From Rhodothermales bacterium (GTDB taxonomy: Bacteria > Bacteroidota > Rhodothermia > Rhodothermales > JANQRZ01), in contig JBDUXZ010000024.1 in assembly GCA_039944855.1 (NCBI GenBank), positions 202,796 to 266,795 of the forward strand: DNA of 64,000 bases. Reading direction: 5' to 3'. The notes beneath the pieces are model-generated. The model saw only the letters and a list, made by a program, of their open reading frames with translations. It was not told the origin of the DNA and searched no databases. A program made the translations under genes and the position numbers. How positions within the stretch are numbered: position 1 is the stretch's first letter; every line of letters starts with the position of its first letter. Shown here one piece after another: positions 17,752 to 27,941 of this stretch.

Positions 17752-19395
17752 TCAGGCGGTGGGGAGGGCGGGGACGGCGTGCGGCACGGGCGCGGCGGGG
17801 AGCGCGAGGCGGAACGTGCTTCCGTGACCGGGCGCGCTGCGGACGGTGACGCGCCCGCCCTGCGCTTCGGCGAGGTGCTTCACGAGGGCGAGCCCGAGCC
17901 CGGTCCCCTTCGCGTTGTGGACGGCGCCCGTCGGCACCCGGTAGAACTCGTCGAAGATCCGCTTCTGCTCGCGGAGTGCGATGCCGGGGCCGCGGTCCTG
18001 CACCTCGACCCACACCGCGCCGTCGTCCGTGCCCGTGGCGACGGTGAGGTGCCGCTCGGCCTCGCTGTACTTCACCGCGTTGTCGATGAGGTTGAGGAGT
18101 GCCTCGCTCGTCGCCTCGCGGTCGCCGAGGGCGACGGGCGGCGGTTCGGCGAGCGCGGAGTCGACGGCGAACCCCTCGCTGTCGAGGTGGAAGCGGTAGA
18201 GGGCGAGGGCGTCGGCGGCGAGGGCGTTGAGGTCGAACGGCGCGGCGGCGACCTCCTTCCGCCCGGACTCGATGCGGGAGAAGTTGAGGATGTTGTTGAC
18301 GAGGCGGGTGAGGCGGCCGGCCTCCTGCGCGATCGTCCGCACGTAGTCACGCTGCCGCGCCTCGGGCACGCGGCCGAGTTCGAGCGTCTCGGCGTACATC
18401 CGGATGAGCGCGAGCGGCGTCCGCAGCTCGTGGCTGACGTTTTGGACGAAGACGGCCTTCGCCTGCCCGAGCTCGACCTGCCGGCGGATCGTGCGGAAGA
18501 GGAACGCAGCGCCGACGGCGAGCGCGAGGGCGAGGAGCCCGACGAGCAGCAGGCTCCGCTGCGTCCGGTCGGCGACGATCGATCCGATCGTCGTGCCTGC
18601 GGGGCGGATGCGGAGGGTGGCGTTGGGGAACACCCAGAGGGCCCGCTCTTGCACGTCCGGCCCGCCGAGCAAGTGGGCGGCGGCGGTCGTCGGCGGGCCG
18701 CCGAAGCCGTCGCTGAGCGGGACGCCGGCCGTCGCGGGGGCCTCGGCGTAGCGCACCTCGTCGTCGACGGCGATGCCGACGACGAAGTGCTCCTTCGCCA
18801 CCTCGCGCAGCTTCGGCGTCAGTTCGGACTCGATGCAGGTCCACGCGTCGAGGACGAAGCCCGCGACGCGGAGGTCGTTGCCGGAGCCGGTCACGAAGGC
18901 GAGCGCGACCGTCGCGTTCGGGTGTTCGGCGTAGAGCGGGATCGGGAGGAGGCGGCGGTAGCCCGCCGTGCGGTCGGCGAGGAGGCGGCGGGCGTGCGTC
19001 GGGCGGAGGGCGAGGGCCCGCTCCACGCTCGGCACCCCGCCGCGCGCCGCACGGCGTACCGCCTCGGGCGAGGCGGCGAGGGCCTGCAACGCCGCAGCCG
19101 TGTCGGCGACGAACGCGGCCTCTACCGAGGGATGCGCCGCGACGAACTCGGCGAGCGCGGCGTCGGCGTCGGCGCCGTCGGCGAGGCGGCGGCCGAGGTC
19201 GTCGGCCCACTCGTTCGCCACGGTCCACACGTGCTGGTTGATGCCGGAGAGGACGGTCTCGACGTGGCGGTCGTAGATCTCACGCAGCACCCGCTCGTTC
19301 TCGCCGAGCGCGGCGAGCTCCGCGAACGCCACCACGCCCACAGGCACGGCGACGAAGACGAGGAGGAGCAGGCCGATCTTGCGGAGTGGGGGCAC
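17752..19395 (-). CDS. Membrane sensor histidine kinase (cognate of the OmpR-type regulator)
   Basis: 547 aa from a GTG at 19395. Two TM helices at about 5-27 and 263-283 enclose a periplasmic sensor domain of about 235 residues of unrecognised type. HisKA follows with VQNVSHELRTPLALIRMYAETL (phospho-acceptor His in SHELRTP), then HATPase with LLNLIDNAVKYS, VQDRGPGIA, FRV-like FYRVPTGAVHNAKGTGLGLALVKHL and GHGSTFRLALP. The absence of HAMP and the large periplasmic part suggest an envelope or extracellular signal. Its promoter carries TAAGTTTG and array 3, so the operon is probably autoregulated. Confidence 0.93.
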   Translation of the reverse strand: MPPLRKIGLLLLVFVAVPVGVVAFAELAALGENERVLREIYDRHVETVLSGINQHVWTVANEWADDLGRRLADGADADAALAEFVAAHPSVEAAFVADTAAALQALAASPEAVRRAARGGVPSVERALALRPTHARRLLADRTAGYRRLLPIPLYAEHPNATVALAFVTGSGNDLRVAGFVLDAWTCIESELTPKLREVAKEHFVVGIAVDDEVRYAEAPATAGVPLSDGFGGPPTTAAAHLLGGPDVQERALWVFPNATLRIRPAGTTIGSIVADRTQRSLLLVGLLALALAVGAAFLFRTIRRQVELGQAKAVFVQNVSHELRTPLALIRMYAETLELGRVPEARQRDYVRTIAQEAGRLTRLVNNILNFSRIESGRKEVAAAPFDLNALAADALALYRFHLDSEGFAVDSALAEPPPVALGDREATSEALLNLIDNAVKYSEAERHLTVATGTDDGAVWVEVQDRGPGIALREQKRIFDEFYRVPTGAVHNAKGTGLGLALVKHLAEAQGGRVTVRSAPGHGSTFRLALPAAPVPHAVPALPTA

Positions 19396-19417
19396 GGCAA
19401 CGCGGGGGCGAGACCGA

Positions 19418-19425
19418 CAAACTTA
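19418..19425 (-). promoter_or_regulatory. TAnnTTTG -7 element for sensor kinase operon
   Basis: The minus-strand TAAGTTTG is an exact TAnnTTTG match, 22 bp upstream of the GTG at 19395 and 22 bp from the CGTCAC box at 19447. Confidence 0.6.
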
Positions 19426-19436
19426 GCACGGAAGCG

Positions 19437-19472
19437 CGTCGCCCGGCGTCACGCGATGTCACGAGTTGTCAC
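19437..19472 (-). promoter_or_regulatory. Phased TGTCAC box array 3
   Basis: Boxes start at 19437 (CGTCGC), 19447 (CGTCAC), 19457 (TGTCAC) and 19467 (TGTCAC), an exact 10-bp period. The array lies upstream of the kinase-regulator operon with the same orientation as arrays 1 and 2. Confidence 0.75.
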
Positions 19473-19571
19473 GCGGCCTGCCTCGCCCGCCGTGTTGGAG
19501 CCCCCTGCGGTACAGCGGGAACGCGGCCCGATACCGTGGTTTAAGGGAGATCAAACCAAGCGATCTACCCT

Positions 19572-19988
19572 ATGAGACTGCCCGTGATACCGCTCTTCCT
19601 GCTCCTCCTTTCGTGGACCGCCTGCGACAGCGCGCCCGACCGGGACACGTTCCGCGTCACGCTCTCGGACGCGAGCGGGGAGGCCGTATACATCGGCGAA
19701 CTCGAACTCGCGATCGAGCCCCCGGGGCCGGCGGATGAGCCGGGCGAGGTAACCGGCCGCTGGCAACTCGACGGCGTGGGTGGGACGCCCGACCCGACGC
19801 CAACCTCGGGTGCCGTGGTCGGAAGTACGGCGGAGGGGACCATCAACTTCGTGCTGGACATGGACGCCTCCGACACCGGGTTTTTGCTGTGGGGGCGGTA
19901 CGAGGTCGACCAGATGACGGGGACGTGGGAGACGATCACGATCGCCGGGCCGGTTCCGAGCGGCACGTTCGAGGCCGTGCGCGAGTAG
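19572..19988 (+). CDS. Small predicted lipoprotein
   Basis: 138 aa. The signal peptide MRLPVIPLFLLLLSWTACDS has a lipobox-like TAC with Cys at about residue 18. The mature part looks like a small beta-barrel or sandwich: TFRVTLSDASGEAVYIGELELAI, GEVTGRWQLDGV, GTINFVLDMDASDTGF and MTGTWETITIAG. Repeated G-x-W and T-x-x-L strands recall lipocalin-like small lipoproteins, but no family is certain. It is transcribed toward the AI-2E family permease, whose start is 90 bp downstream behind its own -7 element. Confidence 0.65.
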   Translation: MRLPVIPLFLLLLSWTACDSAPDRDTFRVTLSDASGEAVYIGELELAIEPPGPADEPGEVTGRWQLDGVGGTPDPTPTSGAVVGSTAEGTINFVLDMDASDTGFLLWGRYEVDQMTGTWETITIAGPVPSGTFEAVRE

Positions 19989-20047
19989 GGCAGGCTGGAA
20001 ACTTCGTCCCCCTCCGACGACGGTCGCTCCGACGACCGTACCGTCGC

Positions 20048-20055
20048 TACCTTGG
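20048..20055 (+). promoter_or_regulatory. TAnnTTTG-like -7 element for AI-2E family permease
   Basis: TACCTTGG lies 23 bp upstream of the ATG at 20079. Confidence 0.4.
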
Positions 20056-20078
20056 CACCTCACCTCTCGACCGGCCGC

Positions 20079-21236
20079 ATGCGCATTCGCACGCTCGAAA
20101 ACGCCTCCTTCCTGGCGCTCGTCGTCCTCGTCACGATCGCCTTCACGCTGATCATCGGCGTGTTTCTGGAGCCGGTGTTCTGGGCCATCGTGCTCGCCAT
20201 CCTCTTTGGGCCGACGCACCAAAAGGTCCGCCGGTGGTTCGGCGGGCGGGAGACGCTGGCGGCCGTGGTATCGCTGCTCGCCGTCCTGCTCCTCGTGATC
20301 CTCCCCCTCGTCGGGATCGGCGCGGCGGTGACGGGCGAGGCGACGACGCTCTACGCCCGCATCGCGAGCGGCGAGATCGACGTGGCGGCGGGGCTCCACA
20401 CCGTCGAGCAGTGGGTGCCCCGTGCCACGGGCCTGCTCGAAGGACTGCAGATCGACCTCGACCGCGTGCGCGAGGGGCTCTCGAACGCGGCCGTCACGAT
20501 CAGCCAGTTCGCCGCGTCGCAGGCGATCGTGCTCGGGCAGAGCGCGATCAGCGTGATGGTCCTCTTCATCCTCACGCTCTACCTCCTGTTCTTCTTCCTC
20601 CGCGACGGCGACCGGATCATCGAGGGGCTCATCCGCGCGATGCCGCTCGGCGACCCGCGCGAGCGCCGGCTGTTCTCCCGCTTCGCCCAAGTCTCCCGCG
20701 CCACCGTCAAGGGCACGCTCGTCGTCGGGATCGTGCAGGGGACGATGGGGGGGCTGGCGTTCTGGATCCTCGGGCTCAACGCGCCGGTGCTGTGGGGCGT
20801 CGTGATGGCGGTGCTCTCAATGCTGCCGGCCGTCGGCTCGTTCGTGATCTGGGGGCCGGCGGCGGTCTACCTCTTCGCGACGGGCGCGATCGTGAAGGGG
20901 ATCGTGCTCGTCGTGCTCGGCGCGCTCCTCATCGGAACCGTCGACAACGTGCTGCGCCCGCTCCTCGTCGGGCGCGACACGCAGATGCCGGACTACCTCA
21001 TCCTGCTCTCGACGCTCGGCGGTATCGTGATCTTCGGGCTCTCCGGCTTCGTGATCGGCCCCATCATCGCCGCCCTGTTCATCACGGTCTGGGAGATGTT
21101 CGTCGAGGAGTTCGGCGGGCTCGACGACGCGGGAATGCCGGAAAATGCCTCGCCGGGCATTCCGGGCGAGCGCCCGCCGGTGCCCTCGGTCGAAGCCACG
21201 CCGCCGATCATTGAGGAATCGACCTCGTCGGAGTAG
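20079..21236 (+). CDS. AI-2E family transporter (TqsA/PerM-like permease)
   Basis: 385 aa. About eight TM segments are arranged as in the family: an N-terminal pair (ASFLALVVLVTIAFTLIIGVFLEPVFWAIVLAILFGPTH), a third helix, a central loop with amphipathic helices, then ILTLYLLFFFLRDGDRI and several C-terminal helices ending IFGLSGFVIGPIIAALFITVWEMF. The conserved segments FFLRDG, P-x-x-GS-F (LPAVGSFVIWGPAAVYL) and DNVLRPLLVG are present. Members export autoinducer-2 or act as Na/H antiporters; the substrate cannot be told from sequence. The ATG at 20079 is preferred over a TTG at 20052 that lies inside the -7 element. Confidence 0.85.
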   Translation: MRIRTLENASFLALVVLVTIAFTLIIGVFLEPVFWAIVLAILFGPTHQKVRRWFGGRETLAAVVSLLAVLLLVILPLVGIGAAVTGEATTLYARIASGEIDVAAGLHTVEQWVPRATGLLEGLQIDLDRVREGLSNAAVTISQFAASQAIVLGQSAISVMVLFILTLYLLFFFLRDGDRIIEGLIRAMPLGDPRERRLFSRFAQVSRATVKGTLVVGIVQGTMGGLAFWILGLNAPVLWGVVMAVLSMLPAVGSFVIWGPAAVYLFATGAIVKGIVLVVLGALLIGTVDNVLRPLLVGRDTQMPDYLILLSTLGGIVIFGLSGFVIGPIIAALFITVWEMFVEEFGGLDDAGMPENASPGIPGERPPVPSVEATPPIIEESTSSE

Positions 21237-21258
21237 ACGCAGCATGCTGCGTCGCTAC
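21233..21258. repeat. Dispersed palindrome, AGCATGCT-centred (copy b)
   Basis: GTAG arms flank an exact CGCAGCATGCTGCG core. The left arm includes the stop codon of the AI-2E family gene (21234-21236). The core is shared with 39783-39812. Confidence 0.55.
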
Positions 21259-21288
21259 GGGATGGCGCTTCGTTCGGACTCCAATAAA

Positions 21289-21334
21289 GAAGCCCCGGCC
21301 GCCGTGCTCGGATTCGAGCGGGCAGCCGGGGCTT
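21289..21334 (-). terminator. Intrinsic terminator of dnaK
   Basis: Arms GAAGCCCCGGC (21289-21299) and GCCGGGGCTTC (21324-21334) form a perfect 11-bp stem. Read on the minus strand, the stem is followed by a T-rich TTTATTGG. It sits 28 bp past the dnaK stop and could also serve the convergent permease gene. Confidence 0.8.
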
Positions 21335-21361
21335 CCGGTTGGGTCGAGGGCTGGCGCGAGG

Positions 21362-23368
<2,007 letters not shown>

Positions 23369-23378
23369 TCACTCTATT

Positions 23379-23384
23379 TGTCAA
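23379..23384 (-). promoter_or_regulatory. Candidate -35 (TTGACA) of dnaK
   Basis: The minus-strand TTGACA lies 107 bp upstream of the dnaK start, next to an AGCGCT palindrome. No convincing -10 follows at 17 bp, so this is tentative. Confidence 0.25.
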
Positions 23385-23493
23385 GAACGGTGCCATCTCC
23401 GGGCCTCGGCCAGAATGGCAGGCGAGCACGCGGGCGCTCGCTCCGAACACGCCGGGCCGGCGGATTGCTTCCCTGACGAACGGCGGTCTCCGC

Positions 23494-23501
23494 TATATTT
23501 A
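23494..23501 (+). promoter_or_regulatory. TAnnTTTG-like -7 element for pgsA operon
   Basis: TATATTTA lies 18 bp upstream of the pgsA ATG at 23520. Confidence 0.4.
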
Positions 23502-23519
23502 GGGTTCAGCCACGCCTCG

Positions 23520-24140
23520 ATGAAACACGTCCCCAACGCCCTTACCATCGGCCGGATCGTCGTCACGCCGATCTTCCTCGTCCTCCTTCTCTCGGGGACA
23601 TTGACGGGGCAGTTCGTCGCGGCCATCCTCTTCATCGCTGCCGCGATCTCCGACTACTGGGACGGCCGGCTCGCACGGCAGTACGGCGTCGGCTCGCGGC
23701 TCGGGCAGTTCCTCGATCCGCTCGCGGACAAGGTGCTCGTGCTGGGCGCGTTCTTCGCGTTCCTCTTCCTCCCACCCGATGCGGAGGGCCGGGTGCTGAT
23801 GGAGCCGTGGTGGTGGTGGGCCGTCGGGCTCATCGCTTTCCGTGACGTGGCCGTGACCGTGCTCCGGTCGTGGGCCGAGCGGAAGGGCCGGCCGATCCAG
23901 ACGCGTTACGCGGCGAAGATCAAAACCGCCGTCCAACTCACCTTCCTCATCGCGGCGCAGGTGTTCCTCGTCGTCTCCAAGCTCAACGGGTTCGAGGGGT
24001 GGGTCGGGCAGGTCGGCACGTTCGCTGGCGCCGCGCTCTACAGCCCTGCCACGTCGATCCTGCTGATCATCACCGTCGCCCTGACGTTGTGGACGGGCGC
24101 GCTCTATTTCACCCGCCAACGCCCCGCCACCGCGCTGTGA
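23520..24140 (+). CDS. pgsA: CDP-diacylglycerol-glycerol-3-phosphate 3-phosphatidyltransferase
   Basis: 206 aa. The CDP-alcohol phosphotransferase motif D-x2-DG-x2-AR-x8-G-x3-D-x3-D is intact in SDYWDGRLARQYGVGSRLGQFLDPLADK, at about residues 43-70. An N-terminal MKHVPNALTIGRIVVTPIFL and four to five TM helices match PgsA. It makes phosphatidylglycerol phosphate at the inner membrane. Its TGA overlaps the GTG of pyrE by 3 bp, so the two are coupled. Confidence 0.93.
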   Translation: MKHVPNALTIGRIVVTPIFLVLLLSGTLTGQFVAAILFIAAAISDYWDGRLARQYGVGSRLGQFLDPLADKVLVLGAFFAFLFLPPDAEGRVLMEPWWWWAVGLIAFRDVAVTVLRSWAERKGRPIQTRYAAKIKTAVQLTFLIAAQVFLVVSKLNGFEGWVGQVGTFAGAALYSPATSILLIITVALTLWTGALYFTRQRPATAL

Positions 24141-24820
24141 ACGCCACACCCGAAATCGATTCGCTGACCACGCTCCGCGAGCAGATCGCGTCCGACCTGC
24201 TCGAAATCGGCGCGGTGTCGCTCCGACCCAACGACCCGTTCACGTGGGCCTCGGGGCTGCGCTCGCCGGTGTACTGCGACAACCGGCTCACGCTGGCGCA
24301 CCCTGCCGTCCGCTCCCGCGTCACGGCGGGGTACGAGGAACTGATCGGGCGGGGCGGTTATGCGCCGGATCTGGTGGCGGGCGTGGCGACGGCGGGCATC
24401 CCGCAGGCCGCGCTCGTGGCCGACCGGCGCGGGCTCCCGCTCGCCTACGTCCGCTCGGCGGCGAAGGGACACGGGAAAGGCAACCGGATCGAGGGGCGCG
24501 TCAAGGCAGGGCAGCGCGTCGTGATCATCGAAGACTTGATCTCGACGGGTGGCTCGTCGGTGGCGGCGGCGGAGGCGTTGCGCGAGGCTGGGGCTGAACC
24601 CGTCGTCGTGCTCGCGACGTTCGCGTACGGCCTCGTCGAGGCGACGCAGCGGTTCGAGGAGGCCGGGCTGGCGTACGCCACGCTCACCGACTTCGCGACG
24701 CTGATCCGCGTCGCCGAGCGCGTCGGCGTGATCGAGCCGTCGTCGCTCGGGACGCTCCGCGACTGGCGGGCCGATCCGGCTGCGTGGAGCGAGAAACATC
24801 CGGGCGGCGGGGGATCGTAG
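24137..24820 (+). CDS. pyrE: Orotate phosphoribosyltransferase
   Basis: 227 aa from a GTG at 24137, overlapping the pgsA stop. The PRPP-binding loop RVVIIEDLISTGGSS (about 130-145) and the flexible-loop residues YVRSAAKGHGKGNRIEG are as in OPRTases. FTWASGLRSPVYCDNRL matches the orotate/phosphate-binding N-terminus. It converts orotate and PRPP to OMP in pyrimidine synthesis. The GTG start gives the family's normal length; no in-frame ATG precedes the motif. Confidence 0.95.
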   Translation: MNATPEIDSLTTLREQIASDLLEIGAVSLRPNDPFTWASGLRSPVYCDNRLTLAHPAVRSRVTAGYEELIGRGGYAPDLVAGVATAGIPQAALVADRRGLPLAYVRSAAKGHGKGNRIEGRVKAGQRVVIIEDLISTGGSSVAAAEALREAGAEPVVVLATFAYGLVEATQRFEEAGLAYATLTDFATLIRVAERVGVIEPSSLGTLRDWRADPAAWSEKHPGGGGS

Positions 24821-24880
24821 CACGGAGGGATCGCGTTGCTGCAACACGCTTCCTATCCCGTCCGACTACCCCCTCACCCC

Positions 24881-26167
24881 ATGAACGCCACGCTCCTCAC
24901 GATCGGCGACGAACTGCTCATCGGGCAGGTCGTCAACACGAACGTCGCCCGGCTCGGCGAGCAGCTCAGCGCGCTCGGGGTGACGGTCCGCCGCACGGCC
25001 GTCGTCGGCGACGAGATGGCCGATATCCGGGGCGAGCTCCGCCGCTCGCTCGGCACCTCCGACCTCGTCCTCGTCACGGGCGGGCTCGGGCCGACGCACG
25101 ACGACATCACGAAGAAGGCGATTGCCGACGAACTCGGCCGCCCGCTCGAATTTCACGAGGACCTGCTCGCTGAGCTGAAGCAGAAGTTCGACGCGCGTGG
25201 CCGGCCGATGGCGGAGCGCAACCGCGTGCAGGCTGAGGTGCCCGCCGGGTTCGAGGCCCTGCACAATCCCGTCGGCACGGCGCCGGGGCTGTGGTTCGCG
25301 GGCGAGATCGACGGCGTGGAACGCGTGATCGTCGTGCTGCCGGGCGTGCCGCACGAGATGGAGGCGCTCATGCGCGAGGCCGTGCTCCCACGCCTCGCCG
25401 CGCGCAACGGCGAGGCCGCGATCGCGCAGAAGACCCTCCTCACCGTCGGCATTGGCGAGTCCGACCTCGCCGACGCCCTCGGCGATTTCTCGGACCGAAT
25501 CGGGCCGGACCTCCACCTCGCGTTCCTCCCGAGCTACGGCGTCGTCCGCCTCCGCATCACCGCGTTCGGCGCGGCGCGGGCCGTGGCCGAAGCGCGGCTC
25601 GCCGACTTCGAGGACTACGTCCGCTCCCACGTCGAGGAGTACGTCTTCGGCGAGGACGACGACACGCTCGAAGCGGCGATTGGCCGGATGCTGCGCGAGC
25701 GCGGGCTGACGCTCGCCACGGCGGAGAGCTGCACGGGCGGTCTCCTCAGCCACCGACTCACGAATATCCCCGGGTCGTCGGACTACTACTGCGGCGGGGC
25801 CGTGGTCTACGGCAACACGCAGAAGATCGAACTCCTCAAGGTGGATACCGAGATGATGGCGACGTATGGGGCGGTGAGCGACCCCGTGGCGCGGCAGATG
25901 GCCGAGGGCGTTCGTATCCGCCTCAACGCAGACCTCGGGATCTCGACGACGGGGATCGCGGGCCCGGGCGGCGGTACGCCCGAGAAGCCCGTCGGGACCG
26001 TGTGGATCGGCTACGCAGACGCGAATGGGACGCACGCCGTCCACCTCCGCCTCACGAACGACCGGCTGCTGAACAAGCGGCTCTCCGTCACGGCCGGGCT
26101 CGGCCTCATCCGCCGCCAACTCCTTCGTCGCGACCGGCTCGCGGCGGAGCCAGCGGACCCGGCGTAG
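24881..26167 (+). CDS. cinA: CinA family nicotinamide-nucleotide amidohydrolase / competence-damage protein
   Basis: 428 aa. The N-terminal MoaB-like (COG1058) domain begins NATLLTIGDELLIGQVVNTN and has VTGGLGPTHDDITK, RVIVVLPGVPHEME. The C-terminal CinA domain has LTLATAESCTGGLLSHRLTN, GGAVVYGNTQK and GISTTGIAGPGGGTPEKPVGTVWIG. Two-domain CinA proteins combine ADP-ribose pyrophosphatase and NMN deamidase activities for pyridine nucleotide recycling, and cinA often sits beside recA. Here recA is about 570 bp downstream, separated only by the repeat-flanked GIY-YIG gene, so that gene looks inserted into an ancestral cinA-recA pair (inference). Confidence 0.95.
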   Translation: MNATLLTIGDELLIGQVVNTNVARLGEQLSALGVTVRRTAVVGDEMADIRGELRRSLGTSDLVLVTGGLGPTHDDITKKAIADELGRPLEFHEDLLAELKQKFDARGRPMAERNRVQAEVPAGFEALHNPVGTAPGLWFAGEIDGVERVIVVLPGVPHEMEALMREAVLPRLAARNGEAAIAQKTLLTVGIGESDLADALGDFSDRIGPDLHLAFLPSYGVVRLRITAFGAARAVAEARLADFEDYVRSHVEEYVFGEDDDTLEAAIGRMLRERGLTLATAESCTGGLLSHRLTNIPGSSDYYCGGAVVYGNTQKIELLKVDTEMMATYGAVSDPVARQMAEGVRIRLNADLGISTTGIAGPGGGTPEKPVGTVWIGYADANGTHAVHLRLTNDRLLNKRLSVTAGLGLIRRQLLRRDRLAAEPADPA

Positions 26168-26224
26168 CGCTCGGCATGGGGAGATGGGCTTCGCCGAGCC
26201 TTCGGGACGAGTCCCTTCGGGTTC

Positions 26225-26246
26225 TTCGCTGCGCTCAGGATGACAC
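26225..26246 (-). repeat. 22-bp repeat, left flank of GIY-YIG gene
   Basis: On the minus strand this reads GTGTCATCCTGAG followed by CGCAGCGAA. It matches 20 of 22 bases of 26549-26570, which is in the opposite orientation on the other side of the GIY-YIG gene. Confidence 0.8.
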
Positions 26247-26253
26247 GAGGAGG

Positions 26254-26535
26254 ATGAAACAGTATTGGGTGTACGTCCTCACGAACCGATCGGGCACGCT
26301 GTACATCGGGATGACGAACGACCTCGTCCGGCGCGTCCGCGAGCACAAAGCGAAGCGGGTGCCGGGATTCACGCGACGGTACAACGTAGATCGGCTCGTG
26401 TACTTCGAAGAGTTCGGTGAGGTTCGAGACGCCATTCAGCGCGAGAAGCAACTCAAAGGATGGCTACGCACGAAGAAGATCGAACTGATAGAGCAGGCAA
26501 ATCCGAGATGGGACGACTTGGGTAGCGCCCTGTAA
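26254..26535 (+). CDS. Single-domain GIY-YIG endonuclease
   Basis: 93 aa. It reads YWVYVLTNRSGTLYIGMTNDLVRRVREHK, with the VYVL...LYIGMT version of the GIY-YIG motif, the catalytic Arg in LVRRVREH, and a C-terminal AIQREKQLKGWLRTKKIELIE containing the conserved Glu. Small stand-alone members (UvrC-N/YhbQ-like) are common in Bacteroidota. The gene sits between a 22-bp repeat and its inverted copy, and interrupts the cinA-recA gap. AGGAGG lies directly before the ATG. Confidence 0.92.
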   Translation: MKQYWVYVLTNRSGTLYIGMTNDLVRRVREHKAKRVPGFTRRYNVDRLVYFEEFGEVRDAIQREKQLKGWLRTKKIELIEQANPRWDDLGSAL

Positions 26536-26548
26536 GACCGCCCACGAA

Positions 26549-26666
26549 GTGTCATCCTGAGTGCAGCGAGGGATCTCCCGAGACACGAGAACACGTTTCC
26601 GTAGACGAGAGGACACGACAGTAGAGTTACGCCGCTGGATTTCTCGTGTCTTAACGAGGGTGACAC
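26549..26666. repeat. REPIN-like imperfect palindrome, right flank of GIY-YIG gene
   Basis: The outer arms are GTGTCATCCT (26549-26558) and AGGGTGACAC (26657-26666). The inner arms are AGACACGAGAA (26581-26591) and its exact complement TTCTCGTGTCT (26641-26651). The left outer arm belongs to the 22-bp sequence repeated in inverted orientation at 26225-26246. Two nested inverted repeats over 118 bp would fold as a long hairpin. Confidence 0.75.
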
Positions 26667-26734
26667 GGGGCTGACAGCGAGCGCTCGTATCATGGCGGAC
26701 CAGCTCTCATTACTCAGGGGAACACACAACCATC

Positions 26735-27826
26735 ATGGCTAAAGACGCGACGCAGGAGGGGGCCCGCCAGAAGGCGCTCGACCTCGCCCTCAAACAGATC
26801 GAGAAGCAGTTCGGCAAGGGCTCCGTGATGAAGCTCGGCGATGCCCCGCCGGTGCTCATCGACGCGATCCCGACGGGCAGCCTTGCCCTCGACCACGCCC
26901 TCGGCATCGGCGGCGTCCCGCGCGGCCGCGTCGTCGAGATCTACGGGCCGGAGTCGTCGGGTAAGACGACGCTCGCCACCCAGATCATCGGCGAGGCCCA
27001 GAAGCTCGGCGGGACGTGCGCGATGATCGACGCCGAGAACGCCTTCGACGCGGGCTACGCCCAAAAGCTCGGCGTCGACACCGACAACCTCCTCGTCTCG
27101 CAGCCGGACACCGGCGAGCAAGCGCTCGAGATCGTCGACATGCTCACACGTTCGGGCGCGCTCGACGTGATCGTCGTGGACTCGGTGGCGGCGCTCGTGC
27201 CGCGCGCCGAGATCGAAGGCGAGATGGGCGACAGCCACGTCGGCCTCCAGGCCCGCCTCATGAGCCAGGCGCTCCGCAAGCTCACCGGCACGATCAACCG
27301 GACGGGGACCTGCCTCATCTTCATCAACCAGATCCGCGAGAAGATCGGCGTCTCGTGGGGCTCGCCCGAGACGACGCCGGGCGGCCGGGCGCTGAAGTTT
27401 TACTGCTCGGTGCGGATGGACATCCGTCGCATCGGCGCGGTGAAGGACGGCACCGACATCGTCGGCAACCGGACGCGCGTGAAGGTGGTGAAGAACAAGG
27501 TGGCCCCGCCGTTCCGCCAGGCCGAGTTCGACATCATCTACAACGAGGGCGTCTCGTCGCTCGGTGAGCTCGTCGACATGGCCGTGGACGCGGACATCAT
27601 CAAGAAGGCCGGGTCGTGGTTCTCGTACGAGGGCAACAACATCGGGCAGGGCCGCGACGCGACGAAGCAGTGGCTCCGCGAGAACGCGGAGATGCGCGCT
27701 GAAGTCATGCACCGCGTGAAGGTCGAGCTCGGCATGATCCCCGCGCCCGCGTCCGACGACGACGACGCGCCCGACCTTACGGACGAGCAGAAGGACGGCT
27801 CCTCCGCCGAGGTCTTCGGCGTGTAG
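26735..27826 (+). CDS. recA: Recombinase RecA
   Basis: 363 aa. The Walker [10 protein letters not shown] (about 69-77), [10 protein letters not shown], Walker [21 protein letters not shown], loop L1 and L2 residues ([28 protein letters not shown] and [22 protein letters not shown]) and the C-terminal acidic tail are all present. It forms filaments on ssDNA, drives strand exchange and activates LexA cleavage. I found no obvious SOS box in the 70 bp between the repeat element and the ATG. A strong terminator follows. Confidence 0.98.
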   Translation: MAKDATQEGARQKALDLALKQIEKQFGKGSVMKLGDAPPVLIDAIPTGSLALDHALGIGGVPRGRVVEIYGPESSGKTTLATQIIGEAQKLGGTCAMIDAENAFDAGYAQKLGVDTDNLLVSQPDTGEQALEIVDMLTRSGALDVIVVDSVAALVPRAEIEGEMGDSHVGLQARLMSQALRKLTGTINRTGTCLIFINQIREKIGVSWGSPETTPGGRALKFYCSVRMDIRRIGAVKDGTDIVGNRTRVKVVKNKVAPPFRQAEFDIIYNEGVSSLGELVDMAVDADIIKKAGSWFSYEGNNIGQGRDATKQWLRENAEMRAEVMHRVKVELGMIPAPASDDDDAPDLTDEQKDGSSAEVFGV

Positions 27827-27849
27827 TCGGATTGGCAGGAAAAAGATCG

Positions 27850-27892
27850 CGCAGCGCCGCCGGGCTTCGGCTCGGCGGCGCTGCGTATTTTC
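27850..27892 (+). terminator. Intrinsic terminator of recA
   Basis: GCAGCGCCGCCG (27851-27862) and CGGCGGCGCTGC (27873-27884) form a perfect 12-bp GC stem, followed by GTATTTT. It lies 24 bp after the recA stop. Confidence 0.88.
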
Positions 27893-27906
27893 ACGTCCGC
27901 CGGCCC

Positions 27907-27914
27907 TATCTTCG
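27907..27914 (+). promoter_or_regulatory. TAnnTTTG-like -7 element for PAP2/GDPD operon
   Basis: TATCTTCG lies 27 bp upstream of the GTG at 27942, directly after the recA terminator. Confidence 0.45.
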
Positions 27915-27941
27915 CCCCGCTCTTCACCTCGCTCCTCTCCC

